Part shown: positions 16,777 through 25,530 of the stretch, one piece after another
How the letters are laid out: each line of letters begins with the position of its first letter
Position numbering within the stretch: the first letter of the stretch is position 1
DNA from: Herbaspirillum sp. Sphag64
Lineage (GTDB): Bacteria; Pseudomonadota; Gammaproteobacteria; Burkholderiales; Burkholderiaceae_D
Direction: 5' to 3'
Length of the DNA stretch: 64,000 nt
NCBI RefSeq assembly: GCF_014192645.1
Contig: NZ_JACHYE010000001.1
Span: 812,350 to 876,349 of the forward strand
Notes under the pieces: model-generated
What the model saw: the letters and a program-made list of their open reading frames with translations, nothing else
What the model was told of the DNA's origin: nothing
The model's database searches: none
Position numbers and translations under genes: made by a program

Positions 16777-17137
16777 CAGAAGGTATCCATTTTTTTAGCG
16801 TTCATCATACCCGATGCCGCTCCCCCAGCCTGATTCGGCAAGCCGCAATGCTACTGGCTTGCCGTCAGGAGTGCAAATCCGGCATGGCAATGTGGCTCCA
16901 CAGATTTCAAAAAGCACTGTCAGTAGACATACTTATGCCCGATCATGCGCTGACTCACTCAGACATACCAGTGTGATTACGTTTTGTTACTGGCAGCACG
17001 CCAATGTGAAGATTGCCATTTGAGCCCCAGTTCAATCGCCGCTAAGATGATGCGCGAGCGACTGGCCACAAAGCACAGAGCACTTACCAATGAGCAATCA
17101 TCACACCCTAGCAACCAGAACAAGATAAAGACCACAT
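16777..17137. other. 361-bp gene-free region
   Basis: Divergent promoter region between the membrane-protein gene and glycerate kinase. It holds one perfect 8-bp inverted repeat, GGCAAGCC (16837-16844) with GGCTTGCC (16856-16863), without a T-run. No reading frame here looks real. Confidence 0.5.
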
Positions 17138-18289
17138 ATGACACCACTCTTCGCCCCCATTATCGTGATTGCACCAGACTCCTTCAAAGGCTCTCTAAGC
17201 GCCGAGGAAGTCGCCCGCGCCATGGGTGCCGGCGTACTGGCAGCGATCCCGCGGGCGCAGATCCGGCTCTGCCCGATTGCCGACGGCGGCGAAGGTACGC
17301 TCGACGCCCTCCTGCATGCCGGTGGTCAACGCCAGTTGCTGCAGGTACATGGTGCCGCTGGCAAGCTGCGAAACGCCGCTGCCGGCTTGCTCGACGATGG
17401 CAGTGCCGTGATCGAATCGGCCGAGATCGTTGGCCTGACCGATACCGACGGTACCGCAGTCGCCGTGGAGCAGCGCTCCACCCGCGGTATTGGCGAAGCC
17501 TTGCTGCAATTGCTGGAGCAAGGTGCCCGACGCTTCCTGATCGGCCTTGGCGGCAGCAGCACCAATGATGCAGGAATTGGCATGCTCAGTGCACTTGGCA
17601 TGCGCCTCTATGACAGCAACGAACAAGCACTAGAGGCACTGCCAGCCAATCTGGCACACCTGGCACGGGTCGATCTGAGCGGTCTCGATCCACGACTGGC
17701 CGAGCTGGACATTGTCGCCATGTCAGACGTCGACAATCCACTATGCGGGCCCCATGGTGCAACTGCGGTGTTTGGCCCCCAAAAAGGCGTGCAGCCCGAG
17801 CAGGTCGCGCCGCTCGATGCTCAGCTCGGCCGCTTTGCAGCCTTGCTGGAGCAGGCCAGCGGGCACCGTGCTGCCGACGCCCCCGGCGCAGGAGCAGCCG
17901 GCGGGCTCGGCTATGCCTTGCTGATGCTGGGCGCACAATTTCAGTCAGGCGCGCAAACCGTCGCCGATTACATTGGTCTGGATGAAGCGCTCACCGGTGC
18001 GCATTGGCTCATCACAGGTGAAGGCCGCAGCGATACACAGACCTTGCACGGTAAGGCTCCCTTCATCGCGGCACAACGAGCCCGTGCCGCAGGCGTCGCC
18101 AGCTCACTGCTGTCAGGTGGCATCGACAGCCAGGCATTGCCGGCCCTGCAGAACAGCTTTTCAGGTTGCTTTTCGATTGTGTTTGGCCCGCTATCACTGC
18201 AAGACGCCATTGCACATGCGGCACCACTGCTGCAACAAAGTGCCGAGCAAATGAGTCGTTTGTGGCTGCTGGGACGCCAACAGGGCTGA
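17138..18289 (+). CDS. Glycerate kinase
   Basis: A 383-aa enzyme of the glycerate kinase type I (GlxK/GarK) family, phosphorylating D-glycerate with ATP. Landmarks are IAPDSFKGSLSAEEVARAM at the N-terminus, ADGGEGTLDAL, FLIGLGGSSTNDAGIGML and the C-terminal TGEGRSDTQTLHGKAP with GGID. Length and motif order are normal. It stands alone here; it could act on glycerate from the hydroxypyruvate/glyoxylate reactions hinted at elsewhere in the window. Confidence 0.93.
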   Translation: MTPLFAPIIVIAPDSFKGSLSAEEVARAMGAGVLAAIPRAQIRLCPIADGGEGTLDALLHAGGQRQLLQVHGAAGKLRNAAAGLLDDGSAVIESAEIVGLTDTDGTAVAVEQRSTRGIGEALLQLLEQGARRFLIGLGGSSTNDAGIGMLSALGMRLYDSNEQALEALPANLAHLARVDLSGLDPRLAELDIVAMSDVDNPLCGPHGATAVFGPQKGVQPEQVAPLDAQLGRFAALLEQASGHRAADAPGAGAAGGLGYALLMLGAQFQSGAQTVADYIGLDEALTGAHWLITGEGRSDTQTLHGKAPFIAAQRARAAGVASSLLSGGIDSQALPALQNSFSGCFSIVFGPLSLQDAIAHAAPLLQQSAEQMSRLWLLGRQQG

Positions 18290-18320
18290 ACCTCGATAAA
18301 CGCGCCGGGCTATCGCAAAG

Positions 18321-18385
18321 TTACTCACAAAAAATGGGGGTAACTTTGTGGATAACCCTGAGGAGTTTGACCTAAGACTTTGATT
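18321..18385. promoter_or_regulatory. Compound DnaA-box / IHF-consensus element, copy 3
   Basis: TTACTCACA (18321-18329), 17 bp, TGTGGATAA (18347-18355), 17 bp, TAAGACTTTGATT (18373-18385; exact IHF consensus on the minus strand). CAAAGTTAC (18316-18324) and GTAACTTTG (18340-18348) also form a perfect 9-bp inverted repeat. Lies between convergent genes. Confidence 0.5.
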
Positions 18386-18451
18386 AATAATGATTATTCA
18401 CCACTGATAAAAGTGGATGCATTTCAGGATCAGGCTAACATCGGACGAACA

Positions 18452-19558
18452 TCAGGCACACTGCGGGAGCCCAAACTCCTGCGCAATCAATTCATAAGAG
18501 CGCTTGCGGGCAGCATGCTCGTGGATGATGGTGATGATCATCACCTCATCGGCGGCATATTCTTGTGCCAGTTCCTCGATCTGCTCGCGCACCCGGCGCG
18601 GCGAACCAATGACGGCACGACGCCCTGCTGGCAAGGTCGAGATGGGCAACTTATGTTCCTCAAAAAACCTGAGCGCCGTCTGTACCGAAGGAATAGTGTC
18701 GAGTCGCCGCCCACTATGCATATGAATCAGACGCATACCGTAACTGCTGGCCAGCAACCGTGCCTGCTCATCCGTTTCCGCACAGATCACCTGCACCGCA
18801 ACACCTTGATGCGCAGTTGCACCGGCAGTTGAAGGCTGAAATTGCTGGCGGTAGCGCTGCGCAATCTGTTCGCCGCCGGCATGAATGAAATCGGCAAACA
18901 TATACGGCAAGCCCCATTGCGCGGCCCACACACCGCTCTGCGCTGACGAGCCCAGCAACCAGGGTTGCAGTCCGGCGGGATCACCTGGCAATGCTGCCAG
19001 ACGCGCAAAGGGATGCTCGGCGGGCATGTCATCCCACAAATAAGCCAGCAGTTCCTGCATCTGCTGTGCAAAATCATCTTCCGGCGTATGACGACGATCC
19101 CGTTGCAGGGCCGCCGCGGTCAAGGCATCACTGCCGGGCGCACGGCCCACACCGAGGTCAATGCGGCCACCATATAGGCCATTGAGCATGCTGAAGGATT
19201 CCGCCACCTTCAACGCACTGTAATGCGGCAGCATCACACCGCCACTACCGACCCGCAGCCGCTTGGTGGCAGCCGCAATCGGGCCGATCAATACTTCAGG
19301 ACTGGCACATGCCAACGCGGTCGTACCGTGATGTTCGGCGACCCAATACCGGGCGTAACCAAGATGCTCGGCTAGCACGGCCAGATCCAGCGTATTGCGC
19401 AAGGCCTGCGCACTGCTGACACCCTCCGGTACCGGCGCCTGATCCAGAACACTGAGTGTGAAGGGACGTGACGACGAGGGCAAAGCCGAGTCATTGGGTT
19501 TAGCGGTCTGCACAGCTGGCGAAATGGGCGAAGAGTGGGAGTCAGGCGAAGCGGTCAT
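18452..19558 (-). CDS. LLM class flavin-dependent oxidoreductase
   Basis: A 368-aa luciferase-like monooxygenase. Recognisable segments are SVLDQAPVPEGVSS, LGYARYWVAEHHG, RLRVGSGGVMLPHYSALKVAE, RIDLGVGRAPGSD and GSSAQSGVWAAQWGLPYMFA, characteristic of the MsnO8-like subgroup that uses reduced FMN. The first 35 residues are Ser/Pro-rich and not conserved in such proteins, so the true start may be internal. No flavin reductase gene is adjacent. Confidence 0.85.
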   Translation of the reverse strand: MTASPDSHSSPISPAVQTAKPNDSALPSSSRPFTLSVLDQAPVPEGVSSAQALRNTLDLAVLAEHLGYARYWVAEHHGTTALACASPEVLIGPIAAATKRLRVGSGGVMLPHYSALKVAESFSMLNGLYGGRIDLGVGRAPGSDALTAAALQRDRRHTPEDDFAQQMQELLAYLWDDMPAEHPFARLAALPGDPAGLQPWLLGSSAQSGVWAAQWGLPYMFADFIHAGGEQIAQRYRQQFQPSTAGATAHQGVAVQVICAETDEQARLLASSYGMRLIHMHSGRRLDTIPSVQTALRFFEEHKLPISTLPAGRRAVIGSPRRVREQIEELAQEYAADEVMIITIIHEHAARKRSYELIAQEFGLPQCA

Positions 19559-19952
19559 ACACGATGCAAAGTCATTGCGTAAATCATTAACGCGTCTAGG
19601 ATAGTCGAAAACAGCAAACCCGTTTTTTCCGGCCCGGATTTCCCAGCGACCCTAAAAATGGAAAAAAGGCTACATGGCAGAAACAAAATTTAAGACTGAA
19701 GGTTGACGACACACAACGAAACAAATGCAAAATCAAAGTTACAATTTGGGAGTATTTATTTGAAATATATTTTGTCTTTTTTGCAACTTGAACAGGAAAA
19801 ACTTCTGCAGTTAAGTTGATTGTTTTTGAAAAATAGACCTGTTTCGCTTAACATTGCGGCACTTAAGTTGTCATCTGCACAAAATTTTCCTTTCTGATAA
19901 CCGTGCCGCAGTGAAACAGCAAGGGTTTTGTCATCCGCCCACGGAGTTAAGC
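19559..19952. promoter_or_regulatory. Promoter and leader region of the exopolysaccharide operon
   Basis: About 390 bp of A+T-rich DNA with no convincing gene, between the divergent oxidoreductase and EPS genes. Several poly-T and poly-A tracts occur between 19650 and 19850. I could not fix a single sigma-70 promoter; a partial -24/-12-like match near 19857 lacks the GC dinucleotide. Confidence 0.45.
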
Positions 19953-20867
19953 TTGCGCCGAATTACCTCATTTCTGTTGTCTCTCGCCGTTGTGCTGGCG
20001 GTTTTGTCTTACCCGGTTCAGGCTCAAGTTCCTACCGATCCGACGCAAAATCTGAATTTGATGACAGCACCCGCGGATACCTTGTCCACGCCGGGCCTGC
20101 CGTCCTCAGTTGTCACCGATACCCGGGTGGGTAATGGCGACGTGATCCGTGTGACCGTATTTGGACAACCGGACCTGTCGGCTGAAGTGGGCGTCAATGA
20201 CAAAGGTATTCTGACGCTCCCCCTCATTGGCGGCATCGATGTTAAAGGCCTCACCACCAGTGAAATCGCCGAACGCGTGACTCAGGCGCTGCGTCAGGGC
20301 CAATACGTGATCAAGCCGCAAGTGTCGGTCGATGTGGTGCAACTGCGTAGTCAGATGGTGTCGGTATTGGGCGAAGTCACCCGTCCCGGGCGCTATGTGA
20401 TTCCGGGCCATCTGAGCGTACTGGAATTACTTGCCACGGCCGGCGGACTGACCGAACAGGCAGACCAGACGGTCACGCTGATGCGCCGCAAGACCGACGG
20501 TGATGCCGGGCAGACCAGCGACAAGATCAGCGATGTACGCATCCCGATCCTGCTGGGCGATAACACCAATCAGCCCCAGACCCCGCTCGACGTTGAGCTG
20601 CGCGCCGGCGATGTAGTCTACGTCAATCGCAAGAAACTGTTCTACATTCATGGTGAAGTGAACAAACCAGGTAGCTATCCAATGGAAAAGGATATGAATG
20701 TCATGCGGGCCATCGCCATCGGTGGCGGCATGACACAACGGGCATCGCAGCGCCGCATTTTCATCAATCGCGCGGTGCCTGAACAAGGTATCCAGGAAAT
20801 CAAGGCCAAGCTGACCGATCCGGTACTACCCGGCGATGTGGTCTACATCAACGAAAGTCTCTTCTGA
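19953..20867 (+). CDS. Polysaccharide export protein (Wza/EpsE family)
   Basis: Outer-membrane/periplasmic export protein of about 304 aa. A signal peptide (RRITSFLLSLAVVLAVLSY, cleavage near VQAQ) is followed by the Poly_export domain (VGNGDVIRVTVFGQPDLSAE) and two SLBB-type beta-grasp repeats (VSVLGEVTRPGRYVIPG and FYIHGEVNKPGSYPMEKDMN). No lipobox Cys is present, unlike Wza. The start is taken as TTG 19953, with GGAG 7 nt upstream, because the signal peptide begins there; a longer in-frame extension is possible. First gene of the EPS operon. Confidence 0.85.
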   Translation: MRRITSFLLSLAVVLAVLSYPVQAQVPTDPTQNLNLMTAPADTLSTPGLPSSVVTDTRVGNGDVIRVTVFGQPDLSAEVGVNDKGILTLPLIGGIDVKGLTTSEIAERVTQALRQGQYVIKPQVSVDVVQLRSQMVSVLGEVTRPGRYVIPGHLSVLELLATAGGLTEQADQTVTLMRRKTDGDAGQTSDKISDVRIPILLGDNTNQPQTPLDVELRAGDVVYVNRKKLFYIHGEVNKPGSYPMEKDMNVMRAIAIGGGMTQRASQRRIFINRAVPEQGIQEIKAKLTDPVLPGDVVYINESLF

Positions 20868-22270
20868 TGCAACAAACTGGTCAACTCGTTGCGACACAAC
20901 TCCCCGACGGCGGTTTATCGTCGAAGCAAATTACGTCGATGCTGGCGGCGCGGCGTGGCACCATTTTTACCACACTGGCAATCACTGTTGCGCTGACGGT
21001 AGTCATCACGGTACTACTGCCTAAAACCTATACCGCGACGTCGGACGTCTTTCTGGATTACAAAAATAACGATCCGATCGCAGGACGGCTGTTCTCGCCC
21101 ATCCTCGACGAAAGCTACATGCAAACCCAGCTGGACATGATCAAGAGCCAGCCAGTTGCCGAAAAGGTACTCGACGCGGTCGGCCTGGAGCGGACCGCTG
21201 AATATCAGGAAGCGGTAAAGCGTTACGGTGAGGCACGTGCACATGCCCAGATGATCCGTCGCATCAACGATCAGACGCAGGTCATCACCCGTCGCTCCAG
21301 CCGTGTGATTGAAGTCGATTACGAAGCCGGTTCGCCCGACGAGGCACGCGATGTGGCCAATGCCATTGTGCGTGCCTACATGGAACTGAATCAGGAAATT
21401 TCCACCGTATCGGCCCGCTCGCGCCGTGAACAATACAATGCACAGCTCGAAGAGTTGCGCAGAGAGGCCGACGAGATTCAGGAAAAGCTGACCCAGTACC
21501 AGCAAAAAGTCGGCATCATCGATACCGCTGAGCGTACCGACGTCGAAACACGCCAGCTCGGTGAACTGATCACCACGCTGGTCGCGGTTCAGAACCAGCG
21601 CCAGGAAGCTACTGCGCGCAAGAACGCGACCGACACCATGGTGCGTAACGGTACGCCACCTGATCAATTGCCGGTGGTGGCACAGCGGATCAATATTTCC
21701 GATCTCAAGTCACGCTTGAGCGATGCCAATCGCCGCCTCGGAGAAATCGACGCCGTACTGGGCCCGCGCAATCCCAAGACGATCGCCCTGGTGCAGGAAG
21801 TGGAAGGTCTGAAGGAACGCATCAATCGCGAGTCCGTCAGTGCCGTTGACGCCGACCGGATCGACGAACTCCGCCTGTCCTCGCAAGAGCAAAGCCTGAA
21901 CCACCAGATTGATATACTGCGGGTCAAAATGCTGGAGCAGAAAGAACATCGCGACACCATCCTGTCCTATCAACGCCAGCTTGACAGCGTGCAACGGGTA
22001 TATGACTCGGCTGTAGCGAAGTACGACGATATCCTCATGGCCAGCAACATTCACACCTTCGACCTGACCGTACTGCGTGAGGCAGAAGCACCAGCCACCC
22101 ATACCAAGCCACTGATGTCGCACAATGTTGCCGCCAGCATCGTGATTGGACTGGTACTTGGACTGGCGATCGCGTTGGTCGCCGAACTGGGCCGTCGACG
22201 CGTACGCTGCGAAGACGATCTGGCGCGTAACCTGCCGTTGCCGCTGATCGGCCACATCGGTATCCGCTGA
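20867..22270 (+). CDS. Chain-length determinant protein (Wzz/EpsF family)
   Basis: A 467-aa polysaccharide co-polymerase. Two transmembrane helices, near residues 33-50 (IFTTLAITVALTVVITVLL) and 428-448 (AASIVIGLVLGLAIALVAEL), flank a large coiled-coil periplasmic domain with the helix RREQYNAQLEELRREADEIQ. The VLREAEAPATHTKP proline motif before the second helix is typical. Start overlaps the previous stop by 1 nt. Confidence 0.9.
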   Translation: MQQTGQLVATQLPDGGLSSKQITSMLAARRGTIFTTLAITVALTVVITVLLPKTYTATSDVFLDYKNNDPIAGRLFSPILDESYMQTQLDMIKSQPVAEKVLDAVGLERTAEYQEAVKRYGEARAHAQMIRRINDQTQVITRRSSRVIEVDYEAGSPDEARDVANAIVRAYMELNQEISTVSARSRREQYNAQLEELRREADEIQEKLTQYQQKVGIIDTAERTDVETRQLGELITTLVAVQNQRQEATARKNATDTMVRNGTPPDQLPVVAQRINISDLKSRLSDANRRLGEIDAVLGPRNPKTIALVQEVEGLKERINRESVSAVDADRIDELRLSSQEQSLNHQIDILRVKMLEQKEHRDTILSYQRQLDSVQRVYDSAVAKYDDILMASNIHTFDLTVLREAEAPATHTKPLMSHNVAASIVIGLVLGLAIALVAELGRRRVRCEDDLARNLPLPLIGHIGIR

Positions 22271-22274
22271 GACT

Positions 22275-23240
22275 ATGAGCATGGCAAACGAAACCCAATC
22301 CACCCGTCCCGTGCCATCGAACAACGCCGACCAGATGGGATCGCGCTTCATTGAAGCGGGATTGCTGACGGCAGCACAGGTTGAGCGCGTCGTTGAGTTA
22401 CAAAAAGTCGGCAACCTGCGTTTTGGCGAAGCCGCTGTCCGTCTGGGACTGCTGACCGAGCAAAATGTCCAGATGGTGCTGTCAGAACAGTTCAACTACG
22501 CAACCGCGCTGGTGCCTTCTGACAGTCTCGACAAATCGCTCGACATTGCACTATCGCCGTTTGGTATCGAAGCCGAGGCAATCCGTCAGATCCGTGCTGA
22601 ACTATCGATCCGCCTGAGTCAACAGGAAAAGATCTCGCTGGCGATCGTCAGTGCGGTCGAAGGCGAAGGCAAAAGTTATCTGGCAGCCAGTCTGGCACTG
22701 GCGTTCTCCCAGATGGGTAAGCGCACGCTACTGATCGACGCCAATATGCGCTCGCCCACACAGCACTTACTGTTTGGTCTGGAAAACAAGACCGGACTAT
22801 CCACCATTCTGGCAGGCCGTACCGCCGTATCGGCAGGCTCACTGGCCGAGGGATTTCCGCATCTGCGGGTACTCAATGCCGGTCCCCAGCCGCCAAATCC
22901 ACTCGAAATCCTGCTTCAGCCTGCGTTGAGCAAGCTGATGCAAGAGTTGGCAGATGACTTCGATGTATTCATCGTGGACACTCCAGCGGCGCAAGTCTCT
23001 TCGGATGCGCAAACCATCGCGCAACAGGCTGGCATGTGCCTGCTGGTGGCGCGTCAACACCACTCCGATCTGGCAGCCCTGCGTACTACAGAAGCACAGA
23101 TGAAGACTTCGGGTACCCAGATCATCGGCACCGTCTACAACGCATTCGCTGAAAAAGAACAGCTCGACCCGAATGCCGGCAAGCTCAAGAAATACTGGCA
23201 GCGTCTACGCAAATGGCTGAGCAATCCTCCCCGCTATTGA
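22275..23240 (+). CDS. CpsD/EpsG-type tyrosine kinase (BY-kinase-like ATPase)
   Basis: A 321-aa cytoplasmic ATPase that would cycle with the Wzz-type protein to control polymer length. Walker A is SAVEGEGKSYLAASLA, Walker A' is TLLIDANMRSP, and Walker B is FIVDTPAAQ. The usual C-terminal tyrosine cluster is absent: only KKYW and a terminal RY remain. The first 80 residues hold two MshEN-like helical repeats (GLLTAAQVERVVELQ and RFGEAAVRLGLLTEQNVQMV), a module that binds cyclic di-GMP in some proteins. Confidence 0.87.
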   Translation: MSMANETQSTRPVPSNNADQMGSRFIEAGLLTAAQVERVVELQKVGNLRFGEAAVRLGLLTEQNVQMVLSEQFNYATALVPSDSLDKSLDIALSPFGIEAEAIRQIRAELSIRLSQQEKISLAIVSAVEGEGKSYLAASLALAFSQMGKRTLLIDANMRSPTQHLLFGLENKTGLSTILAGRTAVSAGSLAEGFPHLRVLNAGPQPPNPLEILLQPALSKLMQELADDFDVFIVDTPAAQVSSDAQTIAQQAGMCLLVARQHHSDLAALRTTEAQMKTSGTQIIGTVYNAFAEKEQLDPNAGKLKKYWQRLRKWLSNPPRY

Positions 23241-24607
23241 ACAGCGGCAACGCTGACAAGGCAGACAGCGCCATCAGTACCGGCGGCACCGACAATTCCG
23301 ACAGTACACAACGGTCCGGGGGCGAAGGGAGCAGCAGGCGATTGCTGACGCATTCACTGGCGTCCCTGCTGGATCAGGTACTGCTCAGCGGCCTCAATTT
23401 CAGTATCGGCCTGACCTTGATCCGGATGGCCAGCAAGACTACCTACGGTTTGTATTCGCAACTGTTTGTAGCCGGTATTTTCACGGCCGCAGTCATTGAA
23501 GCCTTGATTACCGATCCGCTGACAACCATTGTCTCCGGTGAACCGGGCCCGCTGCGCGCGCGCCTTTATTCGCTGCTGCTGCGGTTTCAGTGGCAGCTCA
23601 GTATCACGCTGGCGTTGCTGTGCGGGGTCGCCAGCGCGATCCTGGCACGCTTTACCGGCATTGATGTCGATCCGCTCTGGCTGGGGTTGAGTTTCGCACT
23701 GTACGTCTTCAGCAATGCCCAACGTGAATACCATCGCAGCATCAGCTTCATTGAAGCCTTGCCCCTGCGCGTGCTGCGCACTGATCTGGTGTATGCGCTG
23801 GTGGTTGCCGGGGCTGGCGCGCTGTTGTTACTCACGCATACGCTAAGTGTACCGGCACTGTTTGCGGTCATGGGAGTCGCCAATATTGCTGGCATGTGGG
23901 GCACCACGCAACAGCATGATGCCGGTATCCGCACGCTGCGTGCCACCCAGCCGGCATTGTGGCGCAGCGAATATCGTGGTGCTGTCGGTGCGGTACTGCT
24001 GCGCGGGCGCTGGGCCTTGCCGGGCGCACTGGTCGCATGGGCCACCAACTACAGCTATCTGTACCTGGCGGCATTGAGTCTGGGGGTTGCTGCGACTGCT
24101 GATCTGAACGCTTCACGTTTGCTGCTGACACCGATCTCGCTATCAGTACTGGCCTGGTCCCGTGTGGCCCGGCCGTTAGTGACGCGTTTGCTGGCAGCGC
24201 GCGACTGGAAACATCTGGACCGACTGGCATGGGCTTCGGTCGCTGGCATCGAAGTGGTAACTCTCGGCTATGTGGTGGTGCTGTGGCTGATGCTACCCTG
24301 GCTGGAAGCCCACATACTGGGCAGCAAATATCATGGACTGGAGCCACTGGTACTGGCCTGGGGTGGCTACTTTGCGATCAACGCTGCGCGCTGGATCGGT
24401 TCCTCCTGGCTCACCAGTAACGATCAATACAAATTGCTGCTCATTAGTGGCGTCGCCTGTTTGCTGGTCATGCTGGTCGCCACCGCCATGTTGATCCCGC
24501 TGTTTGGCAGCTGGGGCGCCATCCTGGCGCTGATCGTGGTCGAAGTGTTTGATCTGGTGCTGATCTGGTTCATCTTTCTGCCCATGCTCAGAAGGAAACC
24601 CGTATGA
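23213..24607 (+). CDS. Polysaccharide flippase-like membrane protein
   Basis: A 464-aa protein with about twelve transmembrane segments after a hydrophilic 45-residue Ser/Gly/Asp-rich head. The Wzx-like opening (LASLLDQVLLSGLNFSIGLT, then YGLYSQLFVAG) and overall layout suit a lipid-linked repeat-unit flippase. It overlaps the kinase gene by 28 nt, so the true start may be a later Met, but no better one with a ribosome binding site is seen. Confidence 0.78.
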   Translation: MAEQSSPLLNSGNADKADSAISTGGTDNSDSTQRSGGEGSSRRLLTHSLASLLDQVLLSGLNFSIGLTLIRMASKTTYGLYSQLFVAGIFTAAVIEALITDPLTTIVSGEPGPLRARLYSLLLRFQWQLSITLALLCGVASAILARFTGIDVDPLWLGLSFALYVFSNAQREYHRSISFIEALPLRVLRTDLVYALVVAGAGALLLLTHTLSVPALFAVMGVANIAGMWGTTQQHDAGIRTLRATQPALWRSEYRGAVGAVLLRGRWALPGALVAWATNYSYLYLAALSLGVAATADLNASRLLLTPISLSVLAWSRVARPLVTRLLAARDWKHLDRLAWASVAGIEVVTLGYVVVLWLMLPWLEAHILGSKYHGLEPLVLAWGGYFAINAARWIGSSWLTSNDQYKLLLISGVACLLVMLVATAMLIPLFGSWGAILALIVVEVFDLVLIWFIFLPMLRRKPV

Positions 24608-25530
24608 GCCAGCCAATGGATATCAGCATCTGCATCTGCACCTTTCGCCGGCCGCTGCTACTGGATCAGTTACTGCACGCCTTGCGTCTGCAGGCGCGTG
24701 GCGAACTGCGCATCGAAGTCATCGTGGTCGATAACGACCCCCAGGCATCGGCTTTACCGGTACTCACACGCTGGCAGTCACAACTACCAGTGACCTTGCG
24801 TCATTACCATCAAGCCATCCCCAATATTGCCGAGACCCGCAACCTGGCTGTGCAGCAGGCGCAGGGGCAATGGGTGCTGTTCATTGATGACGACGAAGCG
24901 CCTGATGCCGACTGGATTCTCAAGATCGTCGCGGCGCAAGAACGCTATCAGGCCGATGTCGTCTTTGCGCCTGTACTGCCACGTTATCGCGCTGATACGC
25001 CGGACTGGATCCGTGCCGGTGATTTCTTCAACCGACCACGTTACCTGACAGGCACCGTGATCGGTATCAGCGATGCACGTACCGGAAATGTGCTGATCCG
25101 CCGCCAGTCATTGCTAGCCATCCCTGGGCCGTTTGATGCTGCCTTTGGCCGCAGCGGTGCCGAGGACACCATGCTGTTTCGCGACATGCTGGCCAATGGT
25201 GCACGCTTTGTCTGGTGCGATGAGGCCACCGTCAGCGAGGAAGTCCCCGCCGAACGTGCCAAGCTGAGTTGGTTGCTACGGCGCTCCTATCGCCTGGGAC
25301 AAACCTATATGCGCTCCGAGCTGGTGCGTCTTGCGACGCTGCCACGACTGCTGCGCGCCACCCAACTGGGGTTGCGCGCCCTGCTACAACTCGTCGTGGC
25401 GGCACTGCTGAGCCTGCTGCTGTTGCCCGTTTCCCGCATCAAGGCAATCCGCTGGCTGCGCACGACGCTGGCACAGTGCGGCAAATTAAGCGCACTGCTT
25501 GGTCACCGTTACCATGAATACGGTCACTGA
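24604..25530 (+). CDS. Glycosyltransferase family 2
   Basis: A 308-aa GT-A glycosyltransferase: DISICICTFRRPLLLDQLL at the N-terminus, EVIVVDNDPQASALPVL, and the DxD-type metal site FIDDDEAPDADW. A hydrophobic stretch near residues 255-280 (LLQLVVAALLSLLLLPVS) suggests membrane association. Start overlaps the preceding stop by 4 nt. Confidence 0.9.
   Translation: MSQPMDISICICTFRRPLLLDQLLHALRLQARGELRIEVIVVDNDPQASALPVLTRWQSQLPVTLRHYHQAIPNIAETRNLAVQQAQGQWVLFIDDDEAPDADWILKIVAAQERYQADVVFAPVLPRYRADTPDWIRAGDFFNRPRYLTGTVIGISDARTGNVLIRRQSLLAIPGPFDAAFGRSGAEDTMLFRDMLANGARFVWCDEATVSEEVPAERAKLSWLLRRSYRLGQTYMRSELVRLATLPRLLRATQLGLRALLQLVVAALLSLLLLPVSRIKAIRWLRTTLAQCGKLSALLGHRYHEYGH

Noticed and set aside
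13626-18385. DnaA-box-like sites considered as a replication origin
   Set aside because: No dnaA, dnaN, gyrB or parAB nearby, only two boxes per site, and no long A+T-rich unwinding region.
19840-19880. Sigma-54 promoter before the EPS operon
   Set aside because: GGCACTTAAGTTGT has the GG but not the GC at the required distance.
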